Origin: Tricholomella constricta
Lineage: Eukaryota; Basidiomycota; Agaricomycetes; Agaricales; Lyophyllaceae
Length of the DNA: 64,000 bases
Direction: 5' to 3'
Assembly: GCA_013368375.1 (NCBI GenBank)
Contig: JAACJP010000014.1
Span: forward strand, 496,001-560,000
How positions within the stretch are numbered: position 1 is the first letter of the stretch; every line of letters starts with the position of its first letter. The notes below the pieces were generated by a model. It saw only the letters and a list, made by a program, of their open reading frames with translations, ran no database searches and was not told the origin of the DNA. Both the position numbers and the translations under genes were made by a program. Positions 35,377-46,506 of this stretch are shown one piece after another.

Positions 35377-36537
35377 CTAGTTAGGATATCAAAGCGGACA
35401 ATATCCTCGTGAGCCATTTTGGCAAGCGTCTAACCGACGGCATTAATGAGTTTCGCGCAACCTTGCGATCTCAAGGCCACTTGACATATGCATTTTTCGA
35501 CTTCGATTCTGCGGCAATTTTTCCGCCCACATATACGCTGGAAGAGTGCCGCCTTCACTATCGCCGATCTTGGCGAGCCTTGGTAAATCAGGTTCCGGCT
35601 GATACTTCACACGGGGAACTCGACTTTGATCCATTTGCATTCGACGTCGGGACGTTAGGTGTCATGTTTTGTCGTGAATTCCAGGTCAGTCATCTGATTT
35701 TCATTTATCCAACTATATGCTGAATGGCGTACACAAATTATCAAGCATCTTACGCCCGAAGTACCCATGCTGGCACCATTTTTTGATAGGATGATAACGG
35801 CGTAACATCCCGCAACGCTTCACTGCTTCTGAAGCACTTCGATTTTTTGAGGAACAGGTTTACCCTTATACAACAGAGAGTCAACTTAAGGTGGTTCCTG
35901 CTACAAGGCCCAAGATTTGTCCTTACGATAGGTATGATCGATGGGCAGGTCTGGAGCAAACTTTTGTTCAGGAATGGGCAGCATTTCGAGAGCCGCCTGT
36001 CCCATGGAGAGATCGGGTGTTGCGCTCAATCTGCGCTCATATCTGGGGTTATCGTCTCATTGCCTCCTTCAGGAAGGTTTTTCAGTTCCTTCGCATGTAC
36101 ATTCCCCCGTTTCATTTGTAACGGGCTTCCATCTGGTTCCATAAGTGTTTCCTCAATTTTATAGAAGATTCAAGACATCTCGGTCAGTACTGTATAAGTA
36201 TCACGACAGCAGTTCAGAGGCCTGGAACACGGCGCGGTCCGTGCGTGTGCAGACATCGATAGACGCGAGGCTCTTTATAGTCTAGAGGAATTCCAATCTT
36301 GGCTGAACAGCTACCCTCTGTTTCTACCCTAGCTAGTACATGCTCTCTGCGTTGTCAAACGCGGCCAGTCTGGATAGTGGAAGATAGTGGACAACGACGC
36401 GTCCACGGTCATGTGATGGAAGTCGTTGGTCACTGCGGGAAATTGAATTTGTGCAAGCGCTGGGCGCGCCGCTCACTCAATTGCTTCCAAGAACTAACGC
36501 AATACGCCTTGGCACATTCAGTGATCAGTCTATCGTC

Positions 36538-38152
36538 ATGAACAGGGACTCCAAGGTGTGTTCGCTTGAGCGTAACGTTGGCAATTGCACGCTTATTTCA
36601 GTTTCAAATAGTTGCATGGTGGCACCCATGTCCTGCAAACCCCACCGGGAGAAAACGATCAATGGACTTATGAAAAACGAACCCATTGGTGGGAAGCTGA
36701 TGCATTGAAATCTTGGTTTCTATCCAAGGGTTACACCTTGTATAACCGGACTCGTGTCGATGGTGAACCTACACGGTTCATGTTCCCTGCTTGTGGCAAA
36801 GAACCAGACGAACACTCATTTCCATATGCACATCAACATAGCAATGTCATTGATGATGATTGGGTGCAAGGGCCTTCTTTTACGACGTGGTGTGGTTACA
36901 GGGTGAGCAAAGACGATGGACTTCGAGGACCACTATTTGCTAATTCGTGTTTTAGAACGTCATTGTCTACGCCCAAGATTCTCAAGGTCGGCATGTTGCT
37001 ATCAAGGCAGTAAAAGATCGCAGTGAGGAATATCAAATTCTACGGTATCTGAAGGAACATTTAATACCAACCACGATGGACGACTTTGAAAATGTGCTAC
37101 CTGTTCTGGAACTCCTCTCATACAATGAATACTGGTTCGCTGTCATGCCCAGGTTTGGCCCGCCATCAGTCCTTGTAATTCGATGTCTGAATTTTGCACG
37201 CAGATGGGGCGACGTCCCTCTTCGACCCCTCGCCCGTACTATGGAAGAAATTCTTCAAATTATTCACGCTCTATTGAAGGTCGGCCTTGGCTCTTAGGTC
37301 TTCGTTACTTTTCTTGATAACATCTCGCAGGGGTTAAATTGTCTCCATAAGCACAAAATTGCACACTTGGTATATTTTCTTCCTCTGCATAATCTTTTCC
37401 CAAATAACATCCCTGTTAGGATATCAAGGCGGACAATATCCTCGTGAGCCATTTTGGCAAGCGTCTAACCGACGGCAATAATGAGTTTCGCGCAACCTTG
37501 CGATCTCAAGGCCGCTTGACATATGCATTTTTCGACTTTGATGTTGCGGCAATTTTCCCGCCCACATGTACGCTAGAGGAATGCCGCCTTCACTATCGCC
37601 GATCTTGGCGAGCCTTGGGAAGTCAGGTTCCGGCTGATACTTCACACGGGGAACTCGACTTCGATCCATTCGCATTTGATGTCGGGATGTTGGGTGTCCT
37701 GTTTTGTCGTGAATTTCAGGTCAGTCACCTGATTTTCATTTATCCAACTATATGCTGAATAGCGTACACAAACCATCAAGCATCTTACGCCCGAAGTACC
37801 CATGCTGGCACCATTTTTTGATAGGATGATAACACGTAACATCCCGCAACGCTTCACTGCTTCTGAAGCACTTCGATTTTTCGAGGAACAGGTTTACCCT
37901 CGTACAACAGAGAGCCAACTCAAGGTGGTTCCTACAATGCCCAAGTTCTGTTCTTATGACATGTACGATCGATGGGCGGGTCTGGAGCAAACTTTTGTTC
38001 AGGAATGGGCAGCATTTCGAGAGCCGCCTGTCCCATGGAGAGATCGGGTGTTGCGCTCAATCTGCGCTCATATCTGGGGTTATCGTCTCATTGCCTCCTT
38101 CAGGAAGGTTTTTCAGTTCCTTCGCATGTACATTCCCCCGTTTCATTTGTAA
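36538..38152 (+). CDS. Kinase-like domain protein, copy 2 (uninterrupted)
   Basis: This is the intact twin of the interrupted gene. The exon order is MNRDSK, then the N-terminal segment with FMFPACGKEPDEHSFPYAHQ, then the N-lobe with VAIKAVKD near 36985. The hinge is ELLSYNEYWFAVMPRFGPP, and the catalytic loop AHLDIKADNILVSHFG spans an intron ending at 37418. The C-lobe runs from FAFDVGMLGVLFCREFQ to FLRMYIPPFHL with TAA at 38150-38152. The catalytic loop Asp and Asn are present, but the DFG position reads DFD (FFDFDVAAIF), so activity is uncertain. It resembles the lineage-expanded, divergent kinases of mushroom genomes. I cannot name a substrate. The start at 36538 is provisional. Confidence 0.75.
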
Positions 38153-38357
38153 CGGGCTTCCATCTGGTTCCATAAGTGTTTCCTCAATTTTATAGAAGAT
38201 TCAAGACATCTCGGTCAGTACTGTATAAGTATCACGACAGCAGTTCAGAGGCCTGGAACACGGCGCGGTCCGTGCGTGTGCAGACATCGATAGACGCGAG
38301 GCTCTTTATAGTCTAGAGGAATTCCAATCTTGGCTGAACAGCTACCCTCTGTTTCTA

Positions 38358-39424
38358 TCTGACCATCGGTCATCTGACTGTTGGCATGGTTTAAAATGAA
38401 TGTCAAGGGTTTGGGATCTGCAGCTCGATCCACTTAGTGCTACAATCTTGTTTCTGAAAACTATGCCACCTCCACCCTCGACTCCCCAGAAATTAGGCGG
38501 AGATATATTCCCCGTCTGTCTACCTGTCCACATCACTTTCGAGGCTGACATAGTATTCTAGAAATCGACAGTATGCATCTTACTCGCGGACTGGGACGTC
38601 AGACTCTTGAAGCCTCAAGAAAATCGTTCAGTGATTGACAAAACGTACAACCTGAAGAAGGGGTCACACGTTGTGATCTTGAACTGTGAGGCAGACAATC
38701 AGACTGTATGTCAGTCGCACCCGCTGGTGATGCTCGAGACACATCAAAATCTATGTCAGGGCTCGACACAGCCGCTAACTGTGGCTAATGCTGTATATCG
38801 TTTCACCAGCTCCATGACATTCACTGTTCATTTGGCCAATGAAACAACAACTGTCGACAAGGCCGTAGCGCACTCTAACATAGTTGACCTGGAAGGTCAG
38901 GGACATCATGAGATCGATTACTATGGCGTCAGTCGTTCCTAGGCTGACATTATTTTCGAAACTGACCGGCAAGTTGTGGGCCTTGTAGCTTGGTTCAGTA
39001 GTCCGATTGAAAGCAGACTCACTTCCCTACCAAGTGAGAGACCAGAAATTAACGCTCAAGAAAGATTCCAAGGTCATCATATGTAGTGAGCCCTTGACAG
39101 AGAAGGTAACTCTTTAATACACAATCAACCTTTGAATTGGCTGACATCAGTCACGGTGGCGTCAGGGTAGTAAGGCAGGTACGAAGACAAATCCGGCAAA
39201 GTTATTCTATGCCGTGATGACTACCAGGAAAGAAGAGAGGGCCCTAGCGGTCGGAAATACCAGCCGATTGAGGATCCCACATCGCTTTCTGAAGCGTGTG
39301 GAGTGATACATGCTTGTGGTACTAGAGCCCTGCCCTGCTGGATAAGGGACTGTGCAGGCAGGCTGCGCCGGCGGTGAGCCAGCAATAAAAAAAAATTGAA
39401 ATAGGACTGTTCGCAAGGGCCCGC
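38358..39424. other. Gene-poor stretch with degraded repeats
   Basis: No intact gene. A 111-codon ORF (38607-38942) has no recognised domain. Part of it (about 38660-38840) resembles 40230-40370 in order and wording (CTCGAGAC, TGTCAGGGCTCGA, ATCGTTTCA, TGACATTCACTG), so both are probably relics of one older repeat. Confidence 0.55.
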
Positions 39425-40225
39425 CTATTGGACAGCTGGGAGAATGAAAGACGAGGTGAAAATTAAATCGACCCAAGGAGTGTAAAGTTCGCAAGAATGA
39501 TCCTGTTCCCAGATACAGAAGGCATTCCAAGTCCCAGGAAACCTTACGGAGCAGGATGGCCGTAAAGGGCTCCTAGACAGTACACTCCACGCCCATGTCG
39601 ATGAGACGGCCAGGAAAATGGGCCAATTGGAATGTAAGTCACGCTGAAATATTTTCGTTCGCTCATAACTCCACAAAGTCACTATGGCTGATAGGCCTTT
39701 GATCACACTTACGGAGCCATCTCGTCGCTTCTACTGAGGGTGGACAAATCAGCTTTACTGCGGAGAAACAAGGATTCTCAGAACACCTGTCGAGGGCCTC
39801 ATGTTCCAACCACGCACCGCTAGAACATACGAGGTCAAAAGAAAATATCTTTCTTCTATCCGCACTTGTTGACCAGGCACAAGGCATCATGCGCAGTCCC
39901 GCCGACATCGTGCTCAAGGAACCCTCAAAAGCACGAACACGAAGGACTTCGACGAGAAGAAGGAAATCGAGGAAATTCTCGAGACCGTGTTAATCAAGCA
40001 CTTCTCTCAACTCATCAGTTTGTCGAACCATGGACTATAATGCCGAGGACGAGACAATGGCAAATTTCGGATATGGAGCGCAAGGAGATTGTTGATAAAG
40101 TCGGTGTTGCCGTTGTTTTAGATGAGGAGGATCAGGAGGAAGAGAATGAGTCTTTGGACTCAGAGAAGATTCAGAAGGCGAAGAGGAGAACGAGGAAGTA
40201 CAGGAGGCTCTAGAATGCCTAGGGA
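39425..40225 (+). pseudogene. Decayed inverted duplicate of the Brr2/E(z) divergent junction
   Basis: Read on the plus strand, 39685-40225 resembles the Brr2 5' coding region: an ATG-GCT start, then GAISSL, RPRTA, VDQAQGIMRSPADIVL, FDEKKEIEEILETV and AEDETMA in shifting frames. It has stops and a deletion of roughly 55 codons between RRNKD and the RPRTA part. Read on the minus strand, 39425-39560 resembles the start of the E(z) gene (TWNAFCIWEQDHS against TWNGFYVWEQDHC, then LYTPW against LHSLA). Both gene ends and the spacer are present, so this is a DNA-level duplication, not a processed copy. Confidence 0.85.
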
Positions 40226-40700
40226 TCAGATGTTGTGATGTTAAATTGTGAAGCGCTCGAGACTTATCGATTGTTCATGTCAGGGCTCGAAGGAGCCGCT
40301 ATTGCTAACGCTGCACATCGTTTCATCATCACTTTGACATTCACTGCCTATATGTCCGCTGGAACGGAGATATGTAGATTCTGGCTATTTGGAACATTAG
40401 ATACGTTATTTCCAACTGACCGCGTCGAGCGCTGAAATGCAGAGAGACGCTGTCAAGATCGTCGATCACACTGTGGATAAGGACAGAACCTGAGCCCAGA
40501 GCAATCCGTCGAAGGCCCCTTATTGATTACCAGAGAGATGAACAAGGGCGTCATCACATCCTCAGTATTTTACGCACGTCGGCCGAATCTTCGTTTGCGC
40601 CACCACCGTCAAGGCCGACTCGTGGCTCTGCCCAGGATTCAGGAACGGCAGGCACCCAGAAAATTTACCTAGTTACAGATATTGGTAAGGACTGGCACCA
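40226..40700 (+). repeat. Relic shared with the region upstream of acidic-family copy B
   Basis: From about 40437 the sequence encodes, with stops, MQRDAVKIVDHTVDKDRT, then SKAPY. The minus strand at 60870-61125 has the same order without early stops (MQRDAVKIIDHTVDMDRTW, SKAPYRLSERRT, CLRHHHRK). Bases 40230-40370 also resemble 38660-38840. No function is inferred. From 40701 to 41224 I see nothing recognisable. Confidence 0.7.
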
Positions 40701-41224
40701 AAGACCTTTGTACGAGATTATCTTATCCAAAGAGAAGCATCATTGTTTTTTTTCCATCAGATCCAGAGTTATCCAGTAGAAGGGTACAGACATGTCGGAA
40801 AGGTGCTCGCCAGCGGCCAACTCTTCGAAAAAGTGCAGGGTTGGGCATTCGCGGGGCAAGAGCCGCGTTCCAGTAGACCTTTCTCTAGCACATGACAATG
40901 CCAATGACGTTGGCCAAGGATTTACTCCCTTGGTTGACTGGCAGCATTCCAAGCAGACATCAAGCAAACCGCCATTTCTGTCCTAGTATTTCCAAGATGG
41001 TGACATATGAAGGGCCTGCGTGGGTGAGGATCAGTCCTGATTGTGATTTTCGTCCTGGTCTAGTGGCGCAGTGGGACCAATCGGCGGGCGAGATGCTGGC
41101 AGCGTGTGTCCGCACGCAGTTGAGGCTCGCGGGAACGATCTAGAAAGATGGTAATGGTCAACCCTGCATTCCAATTGGGTCGGTCATACAAGGAGCAAAT
41201 AAGCCCCTACATCTTTTTGTCTGA

Positions 41225-41232
41225 TATAAAAG
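41225..41232 (+). promoter_or_regulatory. TATA box of the metallothionein gene
   Basis: TATAAAAG lies 69 bases before the ATG at 41301. This fits a strongly inducible small gene. Confidence 0.6.
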
Positions 41233-41300
41233 AGTAGTCCTCGCAGTTGGACACACCATCGAAACCCACGACCTAATAAATACACCGCACCAGTATAACA

Positions 41301-41529
41301 ATGTACACCGTACGTCCCTTTCTTCGAACTCGTTGAAGAATCTATTTCTTATCCTCCACCATCCTATTTTCTTCCCTCCAGACCATCGAAACTCCCACCT
41401 CCCACCACTGCGGCATGTCTTCCTGCAGCTGCGGTGCTTCGTATGTGCCATGTCCTCATTAATTTCAGCCGTTAAGCTGACCAGAATCCGTATAGCTGCG
41501 CTTGCAAGCCCGATGAATGCAAATGCTAA
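41301..41529 (+). CDS. Small metallothionein (33 residues, three exons)
   Basis: Exons 41301-41309, 41382-41440 and 41496-41529 splice in frame with GTACGT..CAG and GTATGT..TAG introns. They give 33 residues and TAA. Seven cysteines occupy the last 21 residues with spacing C-x4-C-x-C-x3-C-x-C-x4-C-x-C, ending KPDECKC, and there are no aromatic residues after Tyr2. Seven Cys in CxC pairs is the pattern of short fungal copper- or cadmium-binding metallothioneins. The gene is too short and too split to appear as an ORF. The TATA box and short 5' UTR support a real transcription unit. Function: cytosolic metal chelation, inferred from the cysteine pattern. Confidence 0.85.
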
Positions 41530-42297
41530 AGACATCGAGCCACAGCTATCAACCTGATTCTTGTTCACTAAACCCCCTTTACTCGTGCATTTGCAATTTT
41601 TACATACCTTCAACGGCGGAAACCAACTGTACTGTTATCCTCTGTAAACCATACGATCGACATTCAGCGCTTCTGTTAACTCATGCATACGAATTTGATT
41701 TGTTTCTTGATAGTATCGGTCCGGCATACATTCATTATCTGATAAAAATCAAGTCACGTCGCGCACCCTGAAGTTGCAATCGACGCGCACCCATTGACGC
41801 GCGTCGACAAAGCGTGTAAGTAATCGCTGAGTAATCGTGTGAAGTCCTGGACAAGATTTTCTGATTTGTAGACGAGTATGACATATACAACAGGTGTGTT
41901 TTCCCTTCTGACACGTATTTGCACAAGTAGAAAGCTACATGTGGCATTAATAAAACAACGGGTATATACATGTATGTGTTGACGTCGCATAGGGACGAGA
42001 TGTAACCAAAAGATAGGTGGTAGCGAGTGGCCGTACGATAACAACAGTGAGATCGGATTCGTGGACATAGGTCGTAGTCGTAACAGTCCCGATATATTAG
42101 TAGATTGTCTCTTGCAACTTGCAACTGAAGCATTGGGGAGACGAGGATGGGAAGGATATATACGGCGGTAGAGGGCGGGAAGATCGGCAGGAGCGACGGG
42201 ATCAGCGTCGATGACAGGTCTTCTTTTGTAGGTTGAAGTCCACAGCGGGAAGGTCAAGGAGAGTCTATATAGGAAAAGTAGATTGCGGGCGTTGGAC
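41530..42297. other. Intergenic region, 3' ends of two convergent genes
   Basis: It contains the 3' flanks of the metallothionein and of the charged hypothetical protein. The overlapping minus-strand ORFs at 41735-42347 look like chance frames in AT-rich 3' UTR; no domain is seen. Confidence 0.5.
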
Positions 42298-43599
42298 TCA
42301 TCCATCGATGTCCTCCGTCCCACCCCGCGTAGCCAGGAACGCGCCACCCCTAGCTAAGATGGAGTCCCTCCTCTGAATTTTGGGAGGACCACCGAAACCG
42401 GAGCTGGGAAAACCGCCCAGGCCTGGAGAGGGGAACTCGCCGCGCAAACCTGGGGAGGGAAAGGCGCCATGAATGCCAGAAGAAGGGAGATCAGCCTCCG
42501 AGAGACCCTGACTGCCGTCAAAATCATCGTCAGCGATGCTTAGTTTCGATTTCGGGAAACTATCAGCGCCTACAAAGGTAGGAGAGACGGGAGAGGCAAG
42601 CGAAGGTGATTGCGACGTCGAGCCACTGCTGGTATTAGAGCGAGATGCCCTCGACGCCGTCGAGCGAGTGGTCGTGGATGACTTGGATTTCGCTTTCTTC
42701 TCGCGAGGAATTGAGAAATCGGCATCAGACGTAGAAGGCGCGCTGTACTGACGTTCCGCTGGCTGTCGATGACGATGAACCCGAGGCCCCGAGAAGTAAG
42801 TTAGATCGCCCTGCGACTGCTGCGATCTCGAGGCAGAGGTTCTGCTCCTGGAGTCCGAGCCTGAGCCTGTCCCACTAGTGCCCTTACGGGCGTACACCCC
42901 TCCATCCAGATCGGCGTCAGCATCGCCCTCGTCGTCGTCGTTCCTGACGTGCACGAACGGTCCATATTCCTCAGGTGGAAACCCATTTCCACTTCCGGGA
43001 AATCCTTCAAAATCCTGCCCTTGCTCCGCGAGAGCCAGAGCCTTTGCAACCCTCTTAAGCTCCTTCCGCTGTCTCCTCTTCTCTCGTCTCTCAGCCTTCG
43101 CTCTACGTTCCTCCTCTTCTGCTGCCTCACGAGCCCGCAAGGCAGCCGCCGATGTGGAAATAGTAGCAATGGTCGATGGATCTAGAGGCGCCGCATCCGA
43201 GTCGAACGTCAAAGAAGACGAACGTGTAGTCGGCGTCGGGGCGCCCATCGAGCGACTTGGTCCCTCGTCGTCCGACTCTGGGAGGTATATAGGGGGCGGC
43301 CGGTGACCGAAGAGGTCATACCCGAACAGCGTCATCCGTTTGCCCTTCTTCCGCTTGGTACGCTTCCTGCTGCGCCCAGGGTTGGAGTGCAGAGACATCT
43401 GCTCTGCCTCGGCATCGCTGTCTGCCAGCAGACCTTGTAGCTCGTCCGCTCTAGCGCGCGGGATACGGTGGGCTGTGGGGTTATCCAAAAGGGAGTCGGT
43501 GGACTCCGAAGCCCCGGGATTCGACGTCTTCGAGAGGCATGGGAGGCAAGAGGAGAATGCGATATGGACTGTATCAGACCAGGAGAAGGGGGTGGCCAT
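42298..43599 (-). CDS. Charged low-complexity hypothetical protein
   Basis: A single exon of 433 residues. The start MATPFSWSDTVHIAFSSC at 43599 is preferred over an upstream in-frame ATG (43731) because the first residues form a coherent Trp/Cys-containing N-terminus ending in SSCLPCL, a possible lipidation site. Later features are a basic patch (RKRTKRKKGKRM) followed by LFGYDLFGHRPPPIYLPES. A Glu/Arg helix (AREAAEEEERRAKAERREKR) likely forms a coiled coil. Ser-rich disorder follows, and the C-terminal part repeats Gly/Phe/Pro units of the type FPSPGL and FPSSGF (42375-42485). I do not recognise the family; it looks like a conserved basidiomycete protein of unknown role. Confidence 0.7.
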   Translation of the reverse strand: MATPFSWSDTVHIAFSSCLPCLSKTSNPGASESTDSLLDNPTAHRIPRARADELQGLLADSDAEAEQMSLHSNPGRSRKRTKRKKGKRMTLFGYDLFGHRPPPIYLPESDDEGPSRSMGAPTPTTRSSSLTFDSDAAPLDPSTIATISTSAAALRAREAAEEEERRAKAERREKRRQRKELKRVAKALALAEQGQDFEGFPGSGNGFPPEEYGPFVHVRNDDDEGDADADLDGGVYARKGTSGTGSGSDSRSRTSASRSQQSQGDLTYFSGPRVHRHRQPAERQYSAPSTSDADFSIPREKKAKSKSSTTTRSTASRASRSNTSSGSTSQSPSLASPVSPTFVGADSFPKSKLSIADDDFDGSQGLSEADLPSSGIHGAFPSPGLRGEFPSPGLGGFPSSGFGGPPKIQRRDSILARGGAFLATRGGTEDIDG

Positions 43600-45366
43600 A
43601 GTTGAACGGTCGGAACGTGGCACTTGGTACGAGGTTAAGTGGGTGAGCTCATGCATCCGCATGCACACATGCACCTGATTGTTGCCCCGCAGTTTGTCCT
43701 GATTTGGTTCCGGATGCCCGGTGAAACACACGTTAAATTTTCTGTCCGTTCCTTGACCCTAGCTAACTTGCTCCTCGCAAGCAGCAGTCTTAAATTCTGG
43801 GAATCTAACTGTATCGCTCGACGTCTCTCGAAAAACTGGATGCTCTCTTGCGGCTGTCCATTTTGACCTGCTCAACGCTTGGCACTGGTATCTAGGATGT
43901 TTGGGTGCCTTGCGTCGTCCACGGTGCCACTGGCAACCGCATGATATATCCTACTCAAGAAAACATGGGGAAAGAATAGATAGAAACGTCTCAATTGGTC
44001 CATTGTCACATCTCGGCGCCCCCACAAATTTAGCCCCTCCACAACTTTCGTGGCGATCGATGCAACTGGCTGGGTCCGGAGCCGGTCACATCGGCCCCTC
44101 CAGCGCACAACTTCCTGGATACGGTTCTCTGCATATCTCTGCCTTCTTTTGCGTCGAGGTATCGGCTAACGGCCGCTGCCAGAGTATCGTAGCTGTCAAA
44201 GCTAGCGCTTCATATCTTCTGGATCTAGCACCGCTTCTACCGATACTAATCACTCATAGGCTGTGCCAGATTGACTCATCTGCTGCTAACTGCGGTCCGC
44301 TGGTTCTTGCACTTACATGCACCGCAATGTCACTTTTTGGGCAACGCGAGTTCTGCAATTCAAAGGGCGACGAATTCGGGGACCCAGGAAGATCCGTGTG
44401 TGCCCATCTACTGAATCCAGCTTTGACCCCACATCGAACGTACGTATACGTAGGGCGTGGGTTGAGTCGAAGTCACAACTAGCATATCGTCGCTGATTTC
44501 CGACTTCGAGTTGAAAAGGGATGGAAAAACGGGCAGAGGAAGCCCAACCTTTCTTTTTGCAAAGGACGCTACAGTGCGGTGGTCGACGACTTGATCATGA
44601 TGCATCGGCGGCGAGCTCTGAATTTGGAGACTGGTGCGATACACCTGGACCTCCGTATCTGACAAAATCTAGGGTTCCTTCCACGACGCGAACTGAGGAT
44701 GGATTACATAGACGGTGAAGAGGGATAGTGTACATTGGAATGGTAGGTCCGGGAAAATCAACAGAGTACATGGCGAGAAAAAGGGCGAAGGCTTGCGCGG
44801 TGTGCGGTAACGCCTCGCAAGTGCTCTTACAGCTCATTTGGACATTATCCCTACCTCAACGTTCAACAACTCCACTTCCCCGGAGCATATCAGAAAAACT
44901 CCATGATTGACTGCATCCCCCAGGAGCCCGGCCCGTTGTCGTAAGTTTCAAAGCTTACATTAACGTTGAAATGGAAAACGGCATGCATGTCAGCGATGAC
45001 TGCTGAATATTTGACTCCGTCGTCGAAATCGCAGGCATGCGGACAACTACGTAATTGCGCTTAGCTCATCCTTGAAAAAACTGTATCATTTCGCACGCGG
45101 GATCACTGTCCCGGCCTGTCCCGGCACGCTTCTGGCGAGGTCCAGCTCACTGTCTCCCACATTCCACCTTGAGCTGGCTCCTCCACCGTACTTTGGCCTA
45201 GCGGCGAATTCGAAGAGAAAGAATAAGAGGTCGACGGTAAACTCCGGTCATCGGTGAACCTGGGTGGACCCGCAGCAGATTCAGATAATCAACGTGATCA
45301 GTGTGTTGCGTGATGCCTTATTAGAATACTCGCCGTGACGCTTGGCTCCTCTCTGCCTGCTCCACC
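43600..45366. other. Intergenic region without supported gene
   Basis: A 193-codon plus-strand ORF (43901-44482) has no domain or splice support and is not called. The part near 43600 must hold the promoter of the minus-strand gene, and the part before 45367 that of the F-box gene. Nothing else is recognisable. Confidence 0.45.
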
Positions 45367-46472
45367 ATGATGATGTCTCTTCCTCCCGAACTCTACTTGC
45401 TAGCGTTAGCCCATTTTCCTCCGTCCTCTCTGGCAGCCATCAGTCTTTGTTCTCATCGATTCCGCATATGGGCCTTTCCTCTGCTATACAAAAGAGTCTT
45501 CCTTGAGAACGATAGACAGGTGTCAGCATTTGCTCTACGCGTAATTGACCAGGAGCTTGAGGAACCGACTCAGCACATAATCAACGGTCTGCGATTCGCT
45601 GAGCATGTGAAGTGCTTGTATGTCGGCCACGATTACCTCTACGATGTGACGCTGCAGCTGCTTATTTTGGCCATACCTTCGCTCAAGCAACTACAGGGAT
45701 TGATTTGGAAGGCCTGGGCTTTTTATGACGAGATCTCCATTCCTCCAGTCTTTGCTTTGATAAGAGACAACTGCAACAACTTTGATTCTTTGTCCATCTC
45801 ACTAGTCCGGGACGGAGGCTATGGTAGAAACAAACTGATTCTAAGTCTGGTGAAAAGCGAGCTAAAGTGATCTTCACGCCACAGATGATTTTATGAACTC
45901 CGCGCTCGATTTCAGAGGGCTTAAACATCTTCAAATCCAAACTGAAGAAGTTTGTAAGTGCTATCCTCAACGACCCCAGAAGTTCCCACTTACCTCCCCT
46001 TCTAGATTTTTGGGACGACGAACTTCCTTCGATCATGACGAAGATGGTGCAATTCTCTCCGGATCTCGAAACGCTCGACCTCTCCCTCCATGGGTATGGA
46101 GATCCACAAGAGCAATGGGACGTGGACAAATTTTGCGCAAGGCTCCATGGTATTCGCTATTCGCGTCTTCAATGCCTAAAGCTACGTAATGCTGCCAACG
46201 TGGACCTCGCTCGTCTCAGTTGTATTTCCGGCCATCGAAGCCCTTTCCGGTCTTTCATTGAACTGAACCATCATAACGTCACAATTCTCTCCTTGCCGCC
46301 CCCAACCGAATTATTCGATAGCCGTCCAGATGACCTGCATTTGCCCGCGGACATGTTCCCCAACCTTCGCGAGTTTGAAGGCACCGTTTACTGGTGCTAC
46401 CAGATTTCAAAACTTCGTTATCCTGCGTCTCATCTGCGGAAGATGGAAGTCCTCATGGATCGCCCCCGTTAT

Positions 46473-46506
<34 letters not shown>

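Larger units (their letters stand above)
27801..36121 (+). pseudogene. Kinase-like gene, copy 1, interrupted by a LINE and frameshifted
   Basis: Exons before the insertion encode an N-terminal segment (TPPGEDDQWIYEERIDWWE, FMFPACDKQPDEHSFPYAHQ) and the kinase N-lobe (VYAQDSQGRHVAIKAVKD, with the VAIK lysine, near 28225-28280). They continue through ENVLPVLELLSYDGYWFAVM to GLNCLHKHKIAHL at 28640. The next exon, DIKADNILVSHFG, resumes only at 35384, after the LINE, which sits inside the intron. Relative to copy 2 there is one extra base in the last exon near 35800 (GATAACGGCG against GATAACACG), which brings an early TAA. The insertion alone might be spliced out, but the frameshift makes this copy a likely pseudogene. 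Confidence 0.85.
27607..38357 (+). repeat. Direct tandem duplication of a kinase-like gene, unit about 2.0 kb
   Basis: Unit 1 occupies 27607-28692 plus 35377-36341 and is split by a LINE. Unit 2 occupies about 36342-38357. Both begin near GCGTTGTCAAACGCGGC and end near GCTACCCTCTGTTTCTA. The first kilobase of the units differs at scattered positions, while the last roughly 390 bases (35950-36338 against 37981-38369) look identical by eye. Confidence 0.88.

Noticed and set aside
39685..40225. Processed (retrotransposed) Brr2 pseudogene
   Set aside because: The E(z) 5' end and the intergenic spacer are duplicated with it, so an mRNA origin does not fit.
43901..44482. 193-codon plus-strand ORF
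   Set aside because: No domain, no splice or start context, and composition like the neighbouring intergenic DNA.
46471..46505. GATGAC run as a possible regulatory repeat
   Set aside because: It lies inside the F-box gene and simply encodes a poly-Asp stretch.
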